This document shows positions 44,776-55,210 of a stretch of 64,000 bases of DNA, one piece after another. Below the pieces are notes generated by a model, which had not been told where the DNA came from, made no database searches, and saw only the letters and a list, made by a program, of their open reading frames with translations. The stretch lies in NCBI GenBank assembly GCA_947579605.1, contig OX388313.1:434001-498000 (forward strand), written 5' to 3'. Position 1 is the stretch's first letter. Each line of letters starts with the position of its first letter. The DNA is from Athripsodes cinereus (lineage: Eukaryota > Arthropoda > Insecta > Trichoptera > Leptoceridae). The translations under genes and the position numbers were made by a program.

Positions 44776-45783
44776 ATTTCTTTGAGTTTCTAGTTTATAC
44801 AATATATTAAGTTGACGATGGTAGGTATGTTGATGTTTTTATTCCGGGTCAGCCTTGCATTGCATAACTCAGTCTATCTATAAAAATCTTGTTTTCAATG
44901 ATCACTGCACGCGCTAATGACTCGATTAAGAATATCGCAATCTCAAAATTGTGCTGCGTTACGTTTAAAAATAAAATTTACTTTATCATAAAACAGTTGT
45001 GTTTTTAAAAAGCACTAAATTTACTATTGTGTATAATTATCAAATGAATTAAAATAAATATCGTTTGTTTATTGGTCAGTTGTCTACCTTTGCACGCATT
45101 AGGCTATTTTTAAATTGAAATATCAAGTATTCATTTATTTTTCACTACATTGTTTACAATAACACAAATTAAAACAGTTATCATAGAAAATATCAGTTAT
45201 ACAATTCAATGTACAGAGGGCGAGTTCCGGTCCATTATATAAGTTTGTCTTTCCTCATAATGTTTTTACTTATTTTGAATCATATTTCTTGTCGCCATAT
45301 TATGGTCTATTAGCTGTTCTAAGATATTTTTGGTACAATTTTTGGCATTACATTGAAATTAAAGTATTGATAGTAAGTGATACTTTTATCAAATTTAGGA
45401 ATCAATTTCAGTGTATAATACGAGTAAAAGGAAATATTTGAATTAGGCCTATTTAATTACAGCGGTGAGACATTATTTTAATAATGCCAATAGAATGTCA
45501 ATAATTTGTTAATATTGTTTTGTCTAAAATGTTTGTTTTATTTTAGAATTTGAAATGTTACATGTCTGTTTAGTGTGTAAATGTTTAGCTGTCTCCGGGT
45601 TTGCATATTATAAATATATTTATATTATAATTTAGTCAATGTCGTTCGTATATATTTTTATTTATTTTTGAATATACCTATCAGCTAACATGGATTTGTG
45701 CATAAATTGTTTAACCCTTCATGACACTCACCATATTTATATATTTAGAGTCATACAATAATAGTTGAATAATCATATTTTAT
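44776..45783. other. AT-rich non-coding
   Basis: No feature supported in about 1 kb. Confidence 0.4.
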
Positions 45784-45795
45784 AGATAGGTACAT

Positions 45796-46055
45796 ACTAC
45801 TACTACTATACCATCATGGCATATCCCACAAGTGGGGTAGCCAGCAGATCAGCTGCATGTAAGAAACATGCAAGCTGTCCTCTTCGTGCCGATATAAAAT
45901 CAAGACATTCAGGATGGGTGGCAAACCTCATCGCTGAATTTAAGATGTAAAATGTATTAATTTTTTCGAACACCTGCCTTTTACAGGACACTCAAAAACT
46001 TACGGAGAAGAGTGGGAGACCAATTCTTTACCGGGTGCTCCACGGGTTACATTAC
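45796..46055 (-). mobile_element. SINE-A, full length with exact 12-bp target duplication
   Basis: The best reference copy. AGATAGGTACAT flanks it at 45784-45795 and 46056-46067. In sense orientation it begins GTAATGTAACCCGTGGAGC and ends GATGGTATAGTAGTAGTAGT. No coding capacity. Target duplication and a microsatellite tail indicate LINE-driven retroposition. Confidence 0.92.
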
Positions 46056-46067
46056 AGATAGGTACAT

Positions 46068-46905
46068 TAAATTTAAAATTTAAACTAAAGTCATCATTAT
46101 GTACCTACAAACCCAAATTCGGAAATAGATTTGAAATAGAAATCAAACTTTTTAATGTTAACTTTCAAATGATGGACCAAAAACATTTCAAGGCTGTCTC
46201 CATACATCAATGCGTTCCACTTTTTCCACGAGTATGTCTAAAATTATGATTATTATCGGCCAATCTTCCGTGTTTTGTTTTTATTTTCTCTAGTATTTTC
46301 AAGAGTTTAAGTTATTTTACGCCTAGATTACGCCTTCTTAAAATGGAAACTAGAAAGAAAGAAAAATACGAAACATACAATTACTTCAAAAATGATAAAA
46401 TCAGTGAAAAATTAAAGCAGTATGATCAGTAAATGCTAATGAAAATTTGCTGGATATTCCTTTGTATCTTATTATAAAGAAAGAAAATACTATGAGCTGT
46501 TTTAAACTACAAAAGTTTGTATAATTATGCACACCCTTGCCATAAAGTGTTGATAATATTATTATTTCATCAAAGTGAGATGCGAATGTCTTTAACATTA
46601 ATAAAAATATTTTTCTTACATATGCATACAATTATGTATATCGGTGAAAGTCTATCACATTGAAAATAAATTTATAATTATTATTGATTATTTGCATATT
46701 AGGTAAAAAAATAATTTAAAAGTATTTTATATATAATGAATACAGCATTTAATTTGAGATTTTTTTAAAGAAAACATTAAGTATCTCTCTGTGAATTAAA
46801 TGTTTCATAGGCACCTATACGTGAGTGCGTGATATTATATAATCTTATATATTTCATGATGTACAATTTATATTTATTTATAACGTTAAGTAAACGTATA
46901 ATGAG
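46068..46905. other. AT-rich non-coding
   Basis: No feature supported. Confidence 0.4.
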
Positions 46906-47555
46906 TTACAATCCACTGGATTGGTCTGCAACGAGTTTTGACTTTCTTCTCCATTCCTCTCTATTCTCAGCCAGTCTTTTCAGCTCTACGTATGAGCCAC
47001 AATTCATGTCCCTCTTCAGTCGGTCCATATACGCATCTCTTGGTCGGCCTCTGCCATTTGTCCCCTCGGTCTTACCCTCCGCAATGGCGATGAGTACTCC
47101 TGGGTGCCTGATGTTGTGGCCAATCCAGTTAGCTCGTTGTTGGCTGATTCTCTTAAGAAGTTGCCTTTTTTCGCCTACCCTGGTTAATACTTCTTCGTTT
47201 TCGATGTGTTCCGACCAATGGATCTTCAGCATGCGTCTGTAGCATCACATTTCAAAGGCCGCCAACCGTCCACTTTCCCTCTTGCTGGTGGTCCACGTCT
47301 CGCAACCATAAAGCAGAATGCTCCATACAAAGGCTTTAGTAAGGTTCTTCCTTACGCTTAAATCAATGTTTGGGGATTCCAATATCTTAGATTTTTTGTT
47401 AAAAGCAATCCTTGCCTGGTTTATTCTGCTCACAATTTCCGATTTGGAGCGTCCATCTTGGTTTATTCTGCTGCCCAAGTACACGAATTCTCTTACTTGT
47501 TTGATGCTCACTCCATTTATGGCAATATTCGCAGTCGCTTCCTCTTTTCCAACGA
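46906..47555 (-). pseudogene. RTE-like LINE polyprotein, C-terminal ~210 residues, one nonsense change
   Basis: Minus strand is open from about 47555 (GKEEATANIAINGVSIKQ), through REFVYLGSRINQDGRSKSEI, LLYGCETWT (47299-47325) and AAFEM to a TGA at 47245-47247. It continues in the same frame as CYRRMLKIHWSEHI...RANWIGHNIRHP...GRGRPRDAYMDRLKRDM to the stop at 46906. The Y-L-G-S...L-L-Y-G-C-E-T-W-T order is the segment following reverse transcriptase in RTE-like LINEs. Where the TGA stands, such proteins usually have Trp (E-M-W-C-Y-R-R-M), so a single TGG to TGA change is likely. The 5' end is lost into a minisatellite. A second copy of the end is at 28917-29165. Confidence 0.85.
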
Positions 47556-47660
47556 GTTATGAAAAAGTAAACGTATCGTATAAAAAAGTAAACGTATACG
47601 TATCCTATAAAAAAGTAAACGTATCAACGAGTTATGAAAAAGTAAACGTATCTGTATAAT
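47556..47660. repeat. Minisatellite, ~20-bp unit x 4
   Basis: AAAAAGTAAACGTATC recurs at about 47569, 47588, 47612 and 47637 with TTATG or TATA spacers, directly abutting the truncated LINE. Confidence 0.85.
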
Positions 47661-47809
47661 TATATTTTTACGAAATATTTATTGGAGATAACCAAATTGT
47701 TATTTTTACGAGTATAATAATTGTTTGAATATCTAATATAAATAATATCTTTCAATATTACCTACAGTTGTTCGTCAAACATCGTTTACTTGACATTTGA
47801 CATCTTCAA

Positions 47810-48085
47810 CACAGCAATGATTCACTAGTGCCACCTTTTCTGAGTTTTCTGTTTATTTTTTAAACGCTTAGAGCAATACGTCCTTGTCGAGTGTCAAACT
47901 AAAACTTTTTTTAAAAAATTATGTGGTGAAGTACATAGTAACTATTACCTACTCAATATTTTTTTTTTAAATTGTTAGTGCCAACAAAATCAAACATATT
48001 CAATTTTTTGTAGACAATTGTGTGTTTACTGCATAAAGTTAGTCTAAGCTGGCTTTCCCACTTGTTGGAAATGTTGTGATAGTTA
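47810..48085 (+). mobile_element. SINE-A, degenerate, with internal extra sequence
   Basis: CATCTTCAACACAGCAATGA (47802-47821) and GCTGGCTTTCCCACTTGTTG, AATGTTGTGATAGTTAC (48050-48085) keep family order. About 150 bases between them do not match. Confidence 0.4.
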
Positions 48086-48228
48086 CGAAGAAAAAGAAGA
48101 ATTTATCTGGATCTGGATCTCAAGAAAAAAAGGCAATAGAAGGATCTACTACTCGCAACTCCAGCAATACTACTGAAGAAATGGAGAACATGATGAACAA
48201 TCTGATGTGGTTTCTTCTAAAGGAGTAG
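48082..48228 (+). other. Protein-like open segment, unassigned
   Basis: Forty-eight codons to TAG: VTKKKKNLSGSGSQEKKAIE, GSTTRNSSNTTEEMENMMNN, LMWFLLKE. Charged, low in hydrophobic residues, with balanced codons, it looks like real protein rather than AT noise. It may be a gag-like/ORF1 fragment. It begins just after a SINE-A 3' end. Confidence 0.35.
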
Positions 48229-48813
48229 TTGTTCACATCTTACCCGGCAGCATTAGGTTGTTATATGTAATTTCTAATACTGTCAGGTAAAGATGTCGTC
48301 AGCTCTCCGAATATTCTCAACACATGCGGCAACTAACAACTATCAGCAATGGACCTTGGATTACAAAATTAATGTTTTTTTTATTAATTGTTAAAGGGTG
48401 CTTGTCTTCATACTGTGAAAATCATTGTTAAATAATTTAAATTTTATAAAATGCTGTTCAAAATATCCCTTATTTACTGATTTTATTTTTTAAAACAAAG
48501 ATACACAGTAAGTATACAAAAGATTTATTATTATTATTTTAATTTTTTTTTTTACGCGGCGGCAGAATTGCCATCCACACTTCTCAGCATTATACAACCA
48601 GATAAGTCTCCATATGATCAGTCATGGTCACACAAAAACTTAACAGTCTAATGCCGGGAAAAATTCACCTATCCAGATATACAGCAGGATATCAAAGGAT
48701 TAGGCTCAAAACGCGGGTTCAAAATACCAGCATTGTGCCTGAAATATCTGTGTTCAAAAACTTTTTTACAATATTTGTAAGTGTTTATTATAATCAACCG
48801 GTAAATTTAATTT
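48229..48813. other. Decayed coding-like sequence, unassigned
   Basis: 48560-48640 reads AELPSTLLSIIQPDKSPYDQ, SWSHKNLTV, stop in one frame and further residues after it. Possibly part of the same dead element as its neighbours. Confidence 0.3.
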
Positions 48814-48816
48814 TTA

Positions 48817-49107
48817 TAAATTATTAAATAAAGTTTTCGGAGTTACCTCTGTAGCTGACATGACTAAAAGTATTATATAAACGGACCTAGAATGCCAAAT
48901 ATTTTTATTTCTCCTGCTAGTTCTGTAGGTATATTTACATATTTTTTCTGCGACGGTTGTTTGTATATTATGTGTATTTGGGACAGCGATGTCTATTAGG
49001 TACGTTATTTTATTACGTTTATCATGTAATACTAAATCGGGTCTATTATGATGTATTTGGCTATCTGTTATTATTGTTTTATCGTAATAGAACTTTTGAT
49101 AAATCAT
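48817..49107 (-). CDS. LINE C-terminal domain with PD...D motif (R2/Dong-like endonuclease tail?)
   Basis: A 97-residue minus-strand frame reads IHHNRPDLVLHDKRNKITYL, IDIAVPNTHNIQTTVAEKIC, then VYIILLVMSATEVTPKTL. N-R-P-D-x-V-x-x-D-K...Y-L-I-D-I-A-V-P...E-K-x-x-K-Y is a recurrent tail of non-LTR polyproteins and is compatible with a restriction-like endonuclease (P-D ... D). The whole reverse-transcriptase domain is missing, so it is a 5'-truncated, inactive copy. The frame is intact, suggesting a fairly recent insertion. Confidence 0.65.
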
Positions 49108-49299
49108 AAATCATAAATTTATCATAAATCTTTTGTATACTGTGTATCTTTGTATTAAAAAAAATACAAAAGATTTTGCCTTATAAAATAGCATATTATA
49201 CAAAAAAATATCATTTTTTTATTTATTGGTAAAAGCACATAACAGATAACAGATAAAATATAAATATGGTTTACAAATAAATAAATTAAATCAACGAAA

Positions 49300-49487
49300 A
49301 ATAAAACAGGTGTTTTATTCTACTAAAGATTATATTTTGTGAGAGAGACGTCTTTCGTCTTATGAGGACATTGTCAATCTCATAAGACGAAAGACGTCTC
49401 TCTCACAAAATATAATCTTTAGTAGAATAAAACACCTGTTTTATTTTTCGATATGGAATTCTACTACCTTAACACCGACACAGTGAA
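49300..49487 (+). mobile_element. Snap-back hairpin element C with exact 13-bp target duplication
   Basis: TAAATCAACGAAA flanks it at 49287-49299 and 49488-49500. Arms of ~70 bp are perfect or nearly so (GTTTTATTCTACTAAAGATT, GAGAGAGACGTCTTTCGTCT and complements). Beyond the right arm the terminal module starts at ATG 49453 and reads MEFYYLNTDTVN up to the duplication. The left end has no matching module, so the element is asymmetric. Confidence 0.9.
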
Positions 49488-49500
49488 TAAATCAACGAAA

Positions 49501-49948
49501 TTTAGAGCTAGCTCAGGATTAACACGATAAACCGACACAGCACCGCTGACATCTTTTTGAACACATCAATGTCACCTTCATTTTATTTTCATTGTCATGT
49601 ATAATAATTATTATCGCTTATTTTGAAAATAAAATAATTACAATTAATATTATCTTCCTAAGTAATTTTCATATATTTTATGTTCAGGAGATAATTTCTA
49701 TTTTTTAAGAAAACATATCTTTTATATGTAAAATTTATCATTCTACGGTCATAACAAAGTGCTAAAGATTAAGCAAATAATTTTAATTTTTTTTGTGTAA
49801 TAATTTTAATTTAATTTTTTTAATTAGGTAGTTTTAAGAATGATTACATCATTTCCAATGTAATTTTTCTCTCTCTTATAGAGAGGTAGAGATGCAATTT
49901 TTGATGTGTCAATTTTTAATAAACATTTTCAACCCTTTAATATATCAT
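49501..49948. other. AT-rich non-coding
   Basis: A small palindrome CTCTCTTATAGAGAG is at 49870. Nothing else. Confidence 0.35.
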
Positions 49949-49949
49949 T

Positions 49950-50043
49950 TACGCTGAATTCAAGGCGTAAAATGTCTTTATTTTTTCAAACACCAGCTGT
50001 CTTTTGCATTTACAGGACTATTGAAAACTTTCGGAAAAGACTT
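49950..50043 (-). mobile_element. SINE-A, 5' part
   Basis: ACGCTGAATTCAAGGCGTAA, AACACCAGCTGTCTTTTG and GAAAACTTTCGGAAAAGAC. Confidence 0.65.
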
Positions 50044-50045
50044 TA

Positions 50046-50425
50046 AATATTAACATACAATAAATAAAATTGAGCAGAGCTCGTGCATTGAGGGATTATA
50101 TAATAGATTATTGCTTTTTATTTATCATTGCAATATTATATCTCGTAGATATATATTCAATAATTTACAATATATAAAAAAAACAACACACTAACCATCA
50201 ACGATACAAATATTTTCTATAGTAAGTATTTCAGTGACAAGGAAGTGTATAGGTTTATGAAATGTAATGATTTAGGATCTTTGCTGGTCCACCTTTTGAT
50301 TTTACAATTTATTTTTCATGTTCTATAATTGACTGTCTGATCCTGTGTAGGTACATTGTAAAAATAAAAATTAATATAAATAATATATGGAAAACATTAT
50401 TTACTAAAAATACCTACATGAAGAA
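50046..50425. other. AT-rich non-coding
   Basis: No feature supported. Confidence 0.4.
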
Positions 50426-50430
50426 ATCAT

Positions 50431-50797
50431 ACATACATACCATTACGCCGCTTCCCTCGCGGGGTAGGGAAAAAGGATCGAGCGCCACTTCCTTCTATCC
50501 TTGCATACATTCTTCGCTTCCGTCACTGTCATACAATTCCTCATGTATGTTCTCCTGTTCAATGTACTCAACACGTGGCCGTCCTGTAGGATTTGATTTA
50601 AATGATATTGCCATCCACGGACGTCCACGTCTCCGAGCACCATTCCTCAGCTAAATATATCTTCTTGGTCATTCTGTCCTCATTCATTCTTTCCACGTGC
50701 CCAAATCATCTTAACTTATTTACATTCATCCTTGTAATTACACCAACTTTCATTCCACATTCCTCTCGTATATCACTGTTACGCACACGATCTCTCA
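50431..50797 (-). pseudogene. RTE-like LINE 3' end
   Basis: Matches 59483-59880 base for base with small deletions. Minus strand keeps NKL(R)WFGHVERMNEDRMTKK and HLNQILQDGHVLSTLNRRTY, then CMTVTEAKNVCKDRRKWRSI. The tail is CTACCCCGCGAGGGAAGCGG, CGTAATGGTATGTATGTATG. GAAGAAATCAT (50420-50430) and GAGGAAATCAA (50798-50808) are a plausible worn target duplication. Confidence 0.82.
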
Positions 50798-50808
50798 GAG
50801 GAAATCAA

Positions 50809-51192
50809 CACAGTAATATTATATAACTTTTATAATAATTATATCATGTAGGTACATATATACATAATCTTCATACATGTATACCTGCTACTATATAATA
50901 CAGGTATTTCACACCTTCACAATGTTTGTTTGTTTTACATAAGTGTGGACAATGATAATAAAAATTATATTATTAAATACCTAGGTAGTTATGTATGTTT
51001 GTTTGTATCTATTTGTTTTTAATTATCACCAAGAAGAGAATTCTAATTAATTATGTAGACTTTTATTATGATCATTTTATATTATTATATTTCGATACCA
51101 GCTTTATACCCGATTTCTCTAAAGACACAATCATCAAAATAACAATACGATAAAATCAATATTTAAAATGTTTTGACCAAAGATTGAGATAT
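50809..51192. other. AT-rich non-coding
   Basis: No feature supported. Confidence 0.4.
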
Positions 51193-51405
51193 TCTACTAC
51201 TACCTACTATGCCATCACGGCATATCCCAAGTGGGGTAGCCAGCAGACCAGCTGCATGTAATAAACTTACAAGCTGTCCTATCCATGACAACAAAAAATT
51301 AAAACATTCAGGATGGGTGACAAACCTCATGGCTAAATTCAAGGTGTAAAATATTTTTATGTTTGAACACCTGCCTTAAACAGGATACTCGAAAACTAAT
51401 GGAAA
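51193..51405 (-). mobile_element. SINE-A, nearly full length
   Basis: CTACTACTACCTACTATGCC, CGGCATATCCCAAGTGGGGT, CATTCAGGATGGGTGACAAA and CACCTGCCTTAAACAGGATA. The 5' end is replaced by a (GA)n run at 51408-51429. Confidence 0.82.
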
Positions 51406-51407
51406 AG

Positions 51408-51429
51408 AGAGAGAGAGAGAGAGAGAGAA
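51408..51429. repeat. (GA)n microsatellite
   Basis: About ten GA units at the truncated 5' end of the neighbouring SINE-A. Confidence 0.9.
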
Positions 51430-51815
51430 AATATTCGCTCTCGAAAAGTAATTTTTCTGTTAATATAATAATAAGATAAATATAAATTTTTCATCCAGGA
51501 AAACCTTCAAATAAAGCAAATGTGCATGGACGGCGTTAATTTCCCTACATAATTAAGATGGTTTTTATTCATGGAAGATATTAAATTTATAGACGCATAT
51601 TTACCTACGAATGAACTTAAATATTTATTTATTAGATATATATACTGCTTGTATACGAGTACGAGTCAACTCGACTTGTCCAAAATACTTTCTCACTGTC
51701 TACCTATAAATACTCACACATCTAATGAAATATTTTATGTAGGTAAAGTTTATAATAGATTTAAGAAATTCTTACATTCCTCTATTTAATGTAATCAGAA
51801 TACAATAGTACAAGT
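51430..51815. other. AT-rich non-coding
   Basis: The 72-codon frame at 51571-51789 has no recognisable domain. Confidence 0.35.
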
Positions 51816-51819
51816 TAGG

Positions 51820-51905
51820 GTTGTAGCGAATATTCGTATCCGTATACGCGTAAGATCCGCACAAATTTGAACATACGCATCCGCAACTTTTATTTTAAAA
51901 GCCAC
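51820..51905. repeat. hAT-MITE-like end fragment
   Basis: GGTTGTAGCGAATATTCGTA and ATCCGTATACGCG resemble the GTAACGAATATTCG end of the MITE at 3497-3898. Confidence 0.4.
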
Positions 51906-51944
51906 GCTTCCTCAAAAATTATATGAGGATGTAATTTTAATTAT

Positions 51945-52075
51945 CGAGTCGACGTCTATTTTGTAATACTCCATGTTTATATATGGAAGAAAACACAATT
52001 AGTTTTAGTTTAATAATTTATTATTTAGTTTTATTATTACTTAATATTCGATTGAGTAGTGACCTGATTTCGTAG
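51945..52075 (-). mobile_element. Hairpin-family element E, single arm
   Basis: Minus-strand module at ATG 51974 reads MEYYKIDVDSI. The arm AAACTAATTGTGTTTTCTTC matches element E at 4.6 kb. The inverted arm is absent or unrecognisable. Confidence 0.65.
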
Positions 52076-52254
52076 TAGGTTAGTAGGTACTTAATGTGGA
52101 ACCAAATATAAAAAAAAATTGTTGGATCAATACAACGTCATGCATCAAAATAATAAAACATCGAACATTGCATTGTTATGATTACAATGCTTGAGCATTA
52201 ATTGTCATTTGTACAAATTAAAAATCAAAAATTTTTGTGTTAATTTTCTTGTAG

Positions 52255-52460
52255 CGGCCCATCCTTGGCTCATAATCTTCCAGAGTGGCCCCTATTCCCT
52301 ATAAATCTGTGCATCCCTTGTTTACTCTCCACTTCGTTGGCGCTTTCAAACACGTTTTCAACATATCGCAGTATATTACTTAGGTACATAATTACCTACA
52401 TAACTTTATTATCTTCTCCATCCTTGTTCATTCTTTCCACGTGTCAGAACTACCGAAGTG
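52255..52460 (-). pseudogene. LINE remnant(s)
   Basis: Minus strand includes a VERMN-like segment (TTCATTCTTTCCACGTG, as at 59.7 kb) and LRYVENVFESANEVESKQGM, then HRFIGNRGHSGRL and stop. Probably two worn LINE pieces. Confidence 0.5.
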
Positions 52461-53600
52461 TATAATTTATTAATTGTTTGTTTAATTTAATATTTACTCT
52501 ATATACTATACCATTTTGTTCTTATAAAATCATATCGTGATAATTTGTGTACAGTAGGGGAATTTGACAGACATACATATTATAAACAAAAATAATAATT
52601 CTTACTTGTGTGACATTGTACAAGTTGTGATCATGCGTAAGAATCGTGCAAGTGCTATAATATCACAGTGAAAATAACATTATCTCTGATTGGCTAACAA
52701 ACTTACATTAATCATTACTTAGTTGCATTCATATTTAGTGGTAGATTTTTCACATACATATTTAGCGCTTTCTACGACAACTTTGTAAAGCTATTAGCCT
52801 AATCTAGATGTGAATGATAAAGTTGATCGTTGAATACCTGTTAGTGATTTATTTGAATAATTTACATTATTTTTCTCTGTTCGTATAAATAAGTCATTTT
52901 TTTTATTTCGGACTGTTTCGGCATTATTTCTCCGATAGTATCTACTTATCTTACATACTTACTTACATATGGGTATTCTAAAGATATATACTCGATTTGA
53001 TAAAATATAATTTTAATTGAGAATAAAAGCAAGATAAGAACATGTTGATTTCCTTCCTGTGTTTTACACCGAAAAATTTTGAGTGGAATTAGGTAAAAAT
53101 ATATTTAAGTATATAATAATTCTGAAGAATAATAAATCGGCATAATGTGTCAGTGTGGGTTCATGGTTGCAGACTATAGGTCTAGCGACTCGTGTAACTA
53201 TTTTTCACACCAGTTATTAAACCCGTACTTTTGCGTAAAACTGTTTATTGAAAACGTTATACAATACATGGACATTAGTTTAGCAGAATTTACTCACATA
53301 ATGACGCTTTATTGTAAGTTTATTTTCCGAAACTCCTCGCACACATAAGACGTTAGATTATTTTAAAATTCGAGTCTTTTCGATTGTGAGTTAACACGCG
53401 GAGGTAGGTATTACAGAAGTTTTCTTAAAATTAACTGCATAATTATTTTAGTTGTCAGTCACATCATGAGATTCATTACCCACGAGTGAACCAACTGCGT
53501 GTTATGAATAATAATACAGCCGAATCTCGCGCAAAAAATAAGCGCAACACTTGTTTTACAAACAAACTTGGTTATATCGGCAAATTAAAAAAAAATAACA
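52461..53600. other. AT-rich non-coding
   Basis: The 67-codon frame at 53145-53348 (MCQCGFMVADYRSSDS...) shows no known domain. Confidence 0.35.
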
Positions 53601-53633
53601 GCTTAATAAATACTCGCACAACAAAATAATTAA

Positions 53634-54060
53634 TTGACCAGCAGAATTGTTATTTGAGCATCAGAATTATTATTTGAGCAGCATAATTATTATTTGACCG
53701 GCAGAAAATATTAGATAAACAATATTTTTCACACACCGATTTACTTTTGGATCCACATGAAGTTTTTGTGATTTCTTACCAAATTAATGATGACTACGAA
53801 AATAATGCCAGTTTCCGCTTTGCTATATTAACGAAATATCTAACTGAAATGTCGAAAAACGCTAGTGTTGTTCATTCAGATACTACATATAAAATCACAT
53901 AAAAAGATGCTACATACAAAGATTTATTATTTGAACAAGATTAAAAATTTAGCTTTCAAAAGTTTAATTAAAATTAACTCACGGTTTGCTGCTCATTCAT
54001 TTATTTTGTTGGACAAATAATCATTATGCCGGTCAAATAATAATTTTGCTGGTCGATTAA
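53634..54060. mobile_element. MULE-like element remnant with repeated inverted arms
   Basis: Left side carries three ~22-base units with AGAATTATTATTTGAGCA-like sequence (53638-53706). Right side carries their inverse (GCCGGTCAAATAATAATTTT, GCTGGTCGATTAAA, 54008-54060), with further TTGCTG words to about 54205. Between them is a MULE-type transposase fragment. Internally repetitive long arms are seen in some Mutator-like elements. Confidence 0.6.
53690..53902 (+). pseudogene. MULE-type transposase fragment
   Basis: Open frame reads RQKILDKQYFSHTDLLLDPH, EVFVISYQINDDYENNASFR, FAILTKYLTEMSKNASVVHS, DTTYKIT, then TAA at 53900-53902. F-R-F-x-x-x-T-K-x-L...V-H-x-D-x-T-Y-K-x-T is the start of the MULE catalytic domain, and the D in H-S-D-T-T-Y-K sits at the usual first acidic catalytic position. 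The rest of the DDE domain is gone, so it is inactive. The frame is ~60 residues against several hundred in complete proteins. Confidence 0.68.
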
Positions 54061-54339
54061 ATTTAGAGTTTTACAATAATTATCATATTATTTGCAATAG
54101 AAATATAATATTCTTGCTGGGCATAAGTAGCATATCAACATGATATATTTGTCGGCAGAATACATTTTTCTGCTGAACATAACATCAATATTTTGCTGAT
54201 CGTTTAAATGATAGCCATACAATATGATATTTGATTGTTTAATAGATAGAGAAAACTCTTTAGTACACACTCATATAACAAAATGACCATTTGTATGACA
54301 TTCCTCCTTATTCGATTAATGTCTTAGTTATTGTCGTTC

Positions 54340-54535
54340 GTGCCATAAAAATAAGACTTTCATAGTGGGTAGCATACTCCATCACTGCTAGATTGAAGAT
54401 ATTAAAATTAAACAATGTCTTATAATTTGTGATATTAAGTATCTTAGACGTGAGATTTTAGGAACATCTGCCTGTTACGGGACACCCGAAAATACAATGA
54501 GTTGAAGACTCTTTTTTTACCGGGGACTCCACGGG
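54340..54535 (-). mobile_element. SINE-A, aged
   Basis: CGTGCCATAAAAATAAGAC, TAGTGGGTAGCATACTCC, AACATCTGCCTGTTACGGGA, ACCGGGGACTCCACGGG. Confidence 0.7.
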
Positions 54536-55044
54536 ATGAACTTACAACGTTTTTTTTTAAATGTAATATTGTGGCTAGAAACATTTTCATATAACACTAT
54601 TTTTAACTGTCACGGGACATAATCTATTTATTGTACAAGCATACATATTTATAAACACGTTAGCATATTTATTAGATTTCTATCGGAAATCAAATGAGGA
54701 TCATTACATATTCCTAGAAAGAGGAAATCGACCACTGAATACCAAATACATCTGCACCAGTTAACATAATATATTACAGTATTATGGATTGTGGATACCG
54801 TGTAACTATTTATATTATTATTATTATCACCTTCTGACTAACGGCGGTTCTACCTTGGGAGCGTTGATGCGAAGCGCTCCTTTAATAAAATCAAAAGGTT
54901 TGCCTTTTTATTTTAGGTAGGTACTCCAATAAAAAAGTAACCACTAATTCAAACCAATAAAATTAATTTTAAATACCTTCTCTCCATTCCATACGTTGAA
55001 ATTCTTTTATAATATACACGATATAAGAGGAAACAAATTGTAGA
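54536..55044. other. Non-coding with a MITE-end scrap
   Basis: ACCTTCTGACTAACGGCGG at 54831 resembles an end of the MITE at 5812-6205. Nothing else. Confidence 0.35.
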
Positions 55045-55190
55045 ACTACTATACTATACCCTCATGCCGTGTCCCAAGTGGGATAGGCAGAGAGAACGGA
55101 TTACGGAACGCCAAACAGATCTATATTTACCTACACACTTCCTTCACTTCCTCCACATTCATACAGTTTCAGTTGTAGAAACAGGCAATT
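55045..55190 (-). repeat. RTE-like LINE 3' end with SINE-A-type tail
   Basis: Minus strand ends GCCTATCCCACTTGGGACAC, GGCATGAGGGTATAGTATAG. The body (CTTCCTCCACATTCATACAG region) aligns with the LINE ends at 15.9 and 59.5 kb. Its tail is closer to SINE-A than any other LINE copy here. Confidence 0.65.
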
Positions 55191-55210
55191 TTTTTTCAAA
55201 GACGAATCTG

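Noticed and set aside
47556..47660. Coding repeat (frame reading YKKVNVS repeatedly)
   Set aside because: The translation is a by-product of the minisatellite on the strand opposite to the LINE.
53638..53706. CRISPR-like array (regular ~22-base repeats)
   Set aside because: Units are imperfect, have no spacers and recur inverted beside a MULE fragment. The DNA is eukaryotic.
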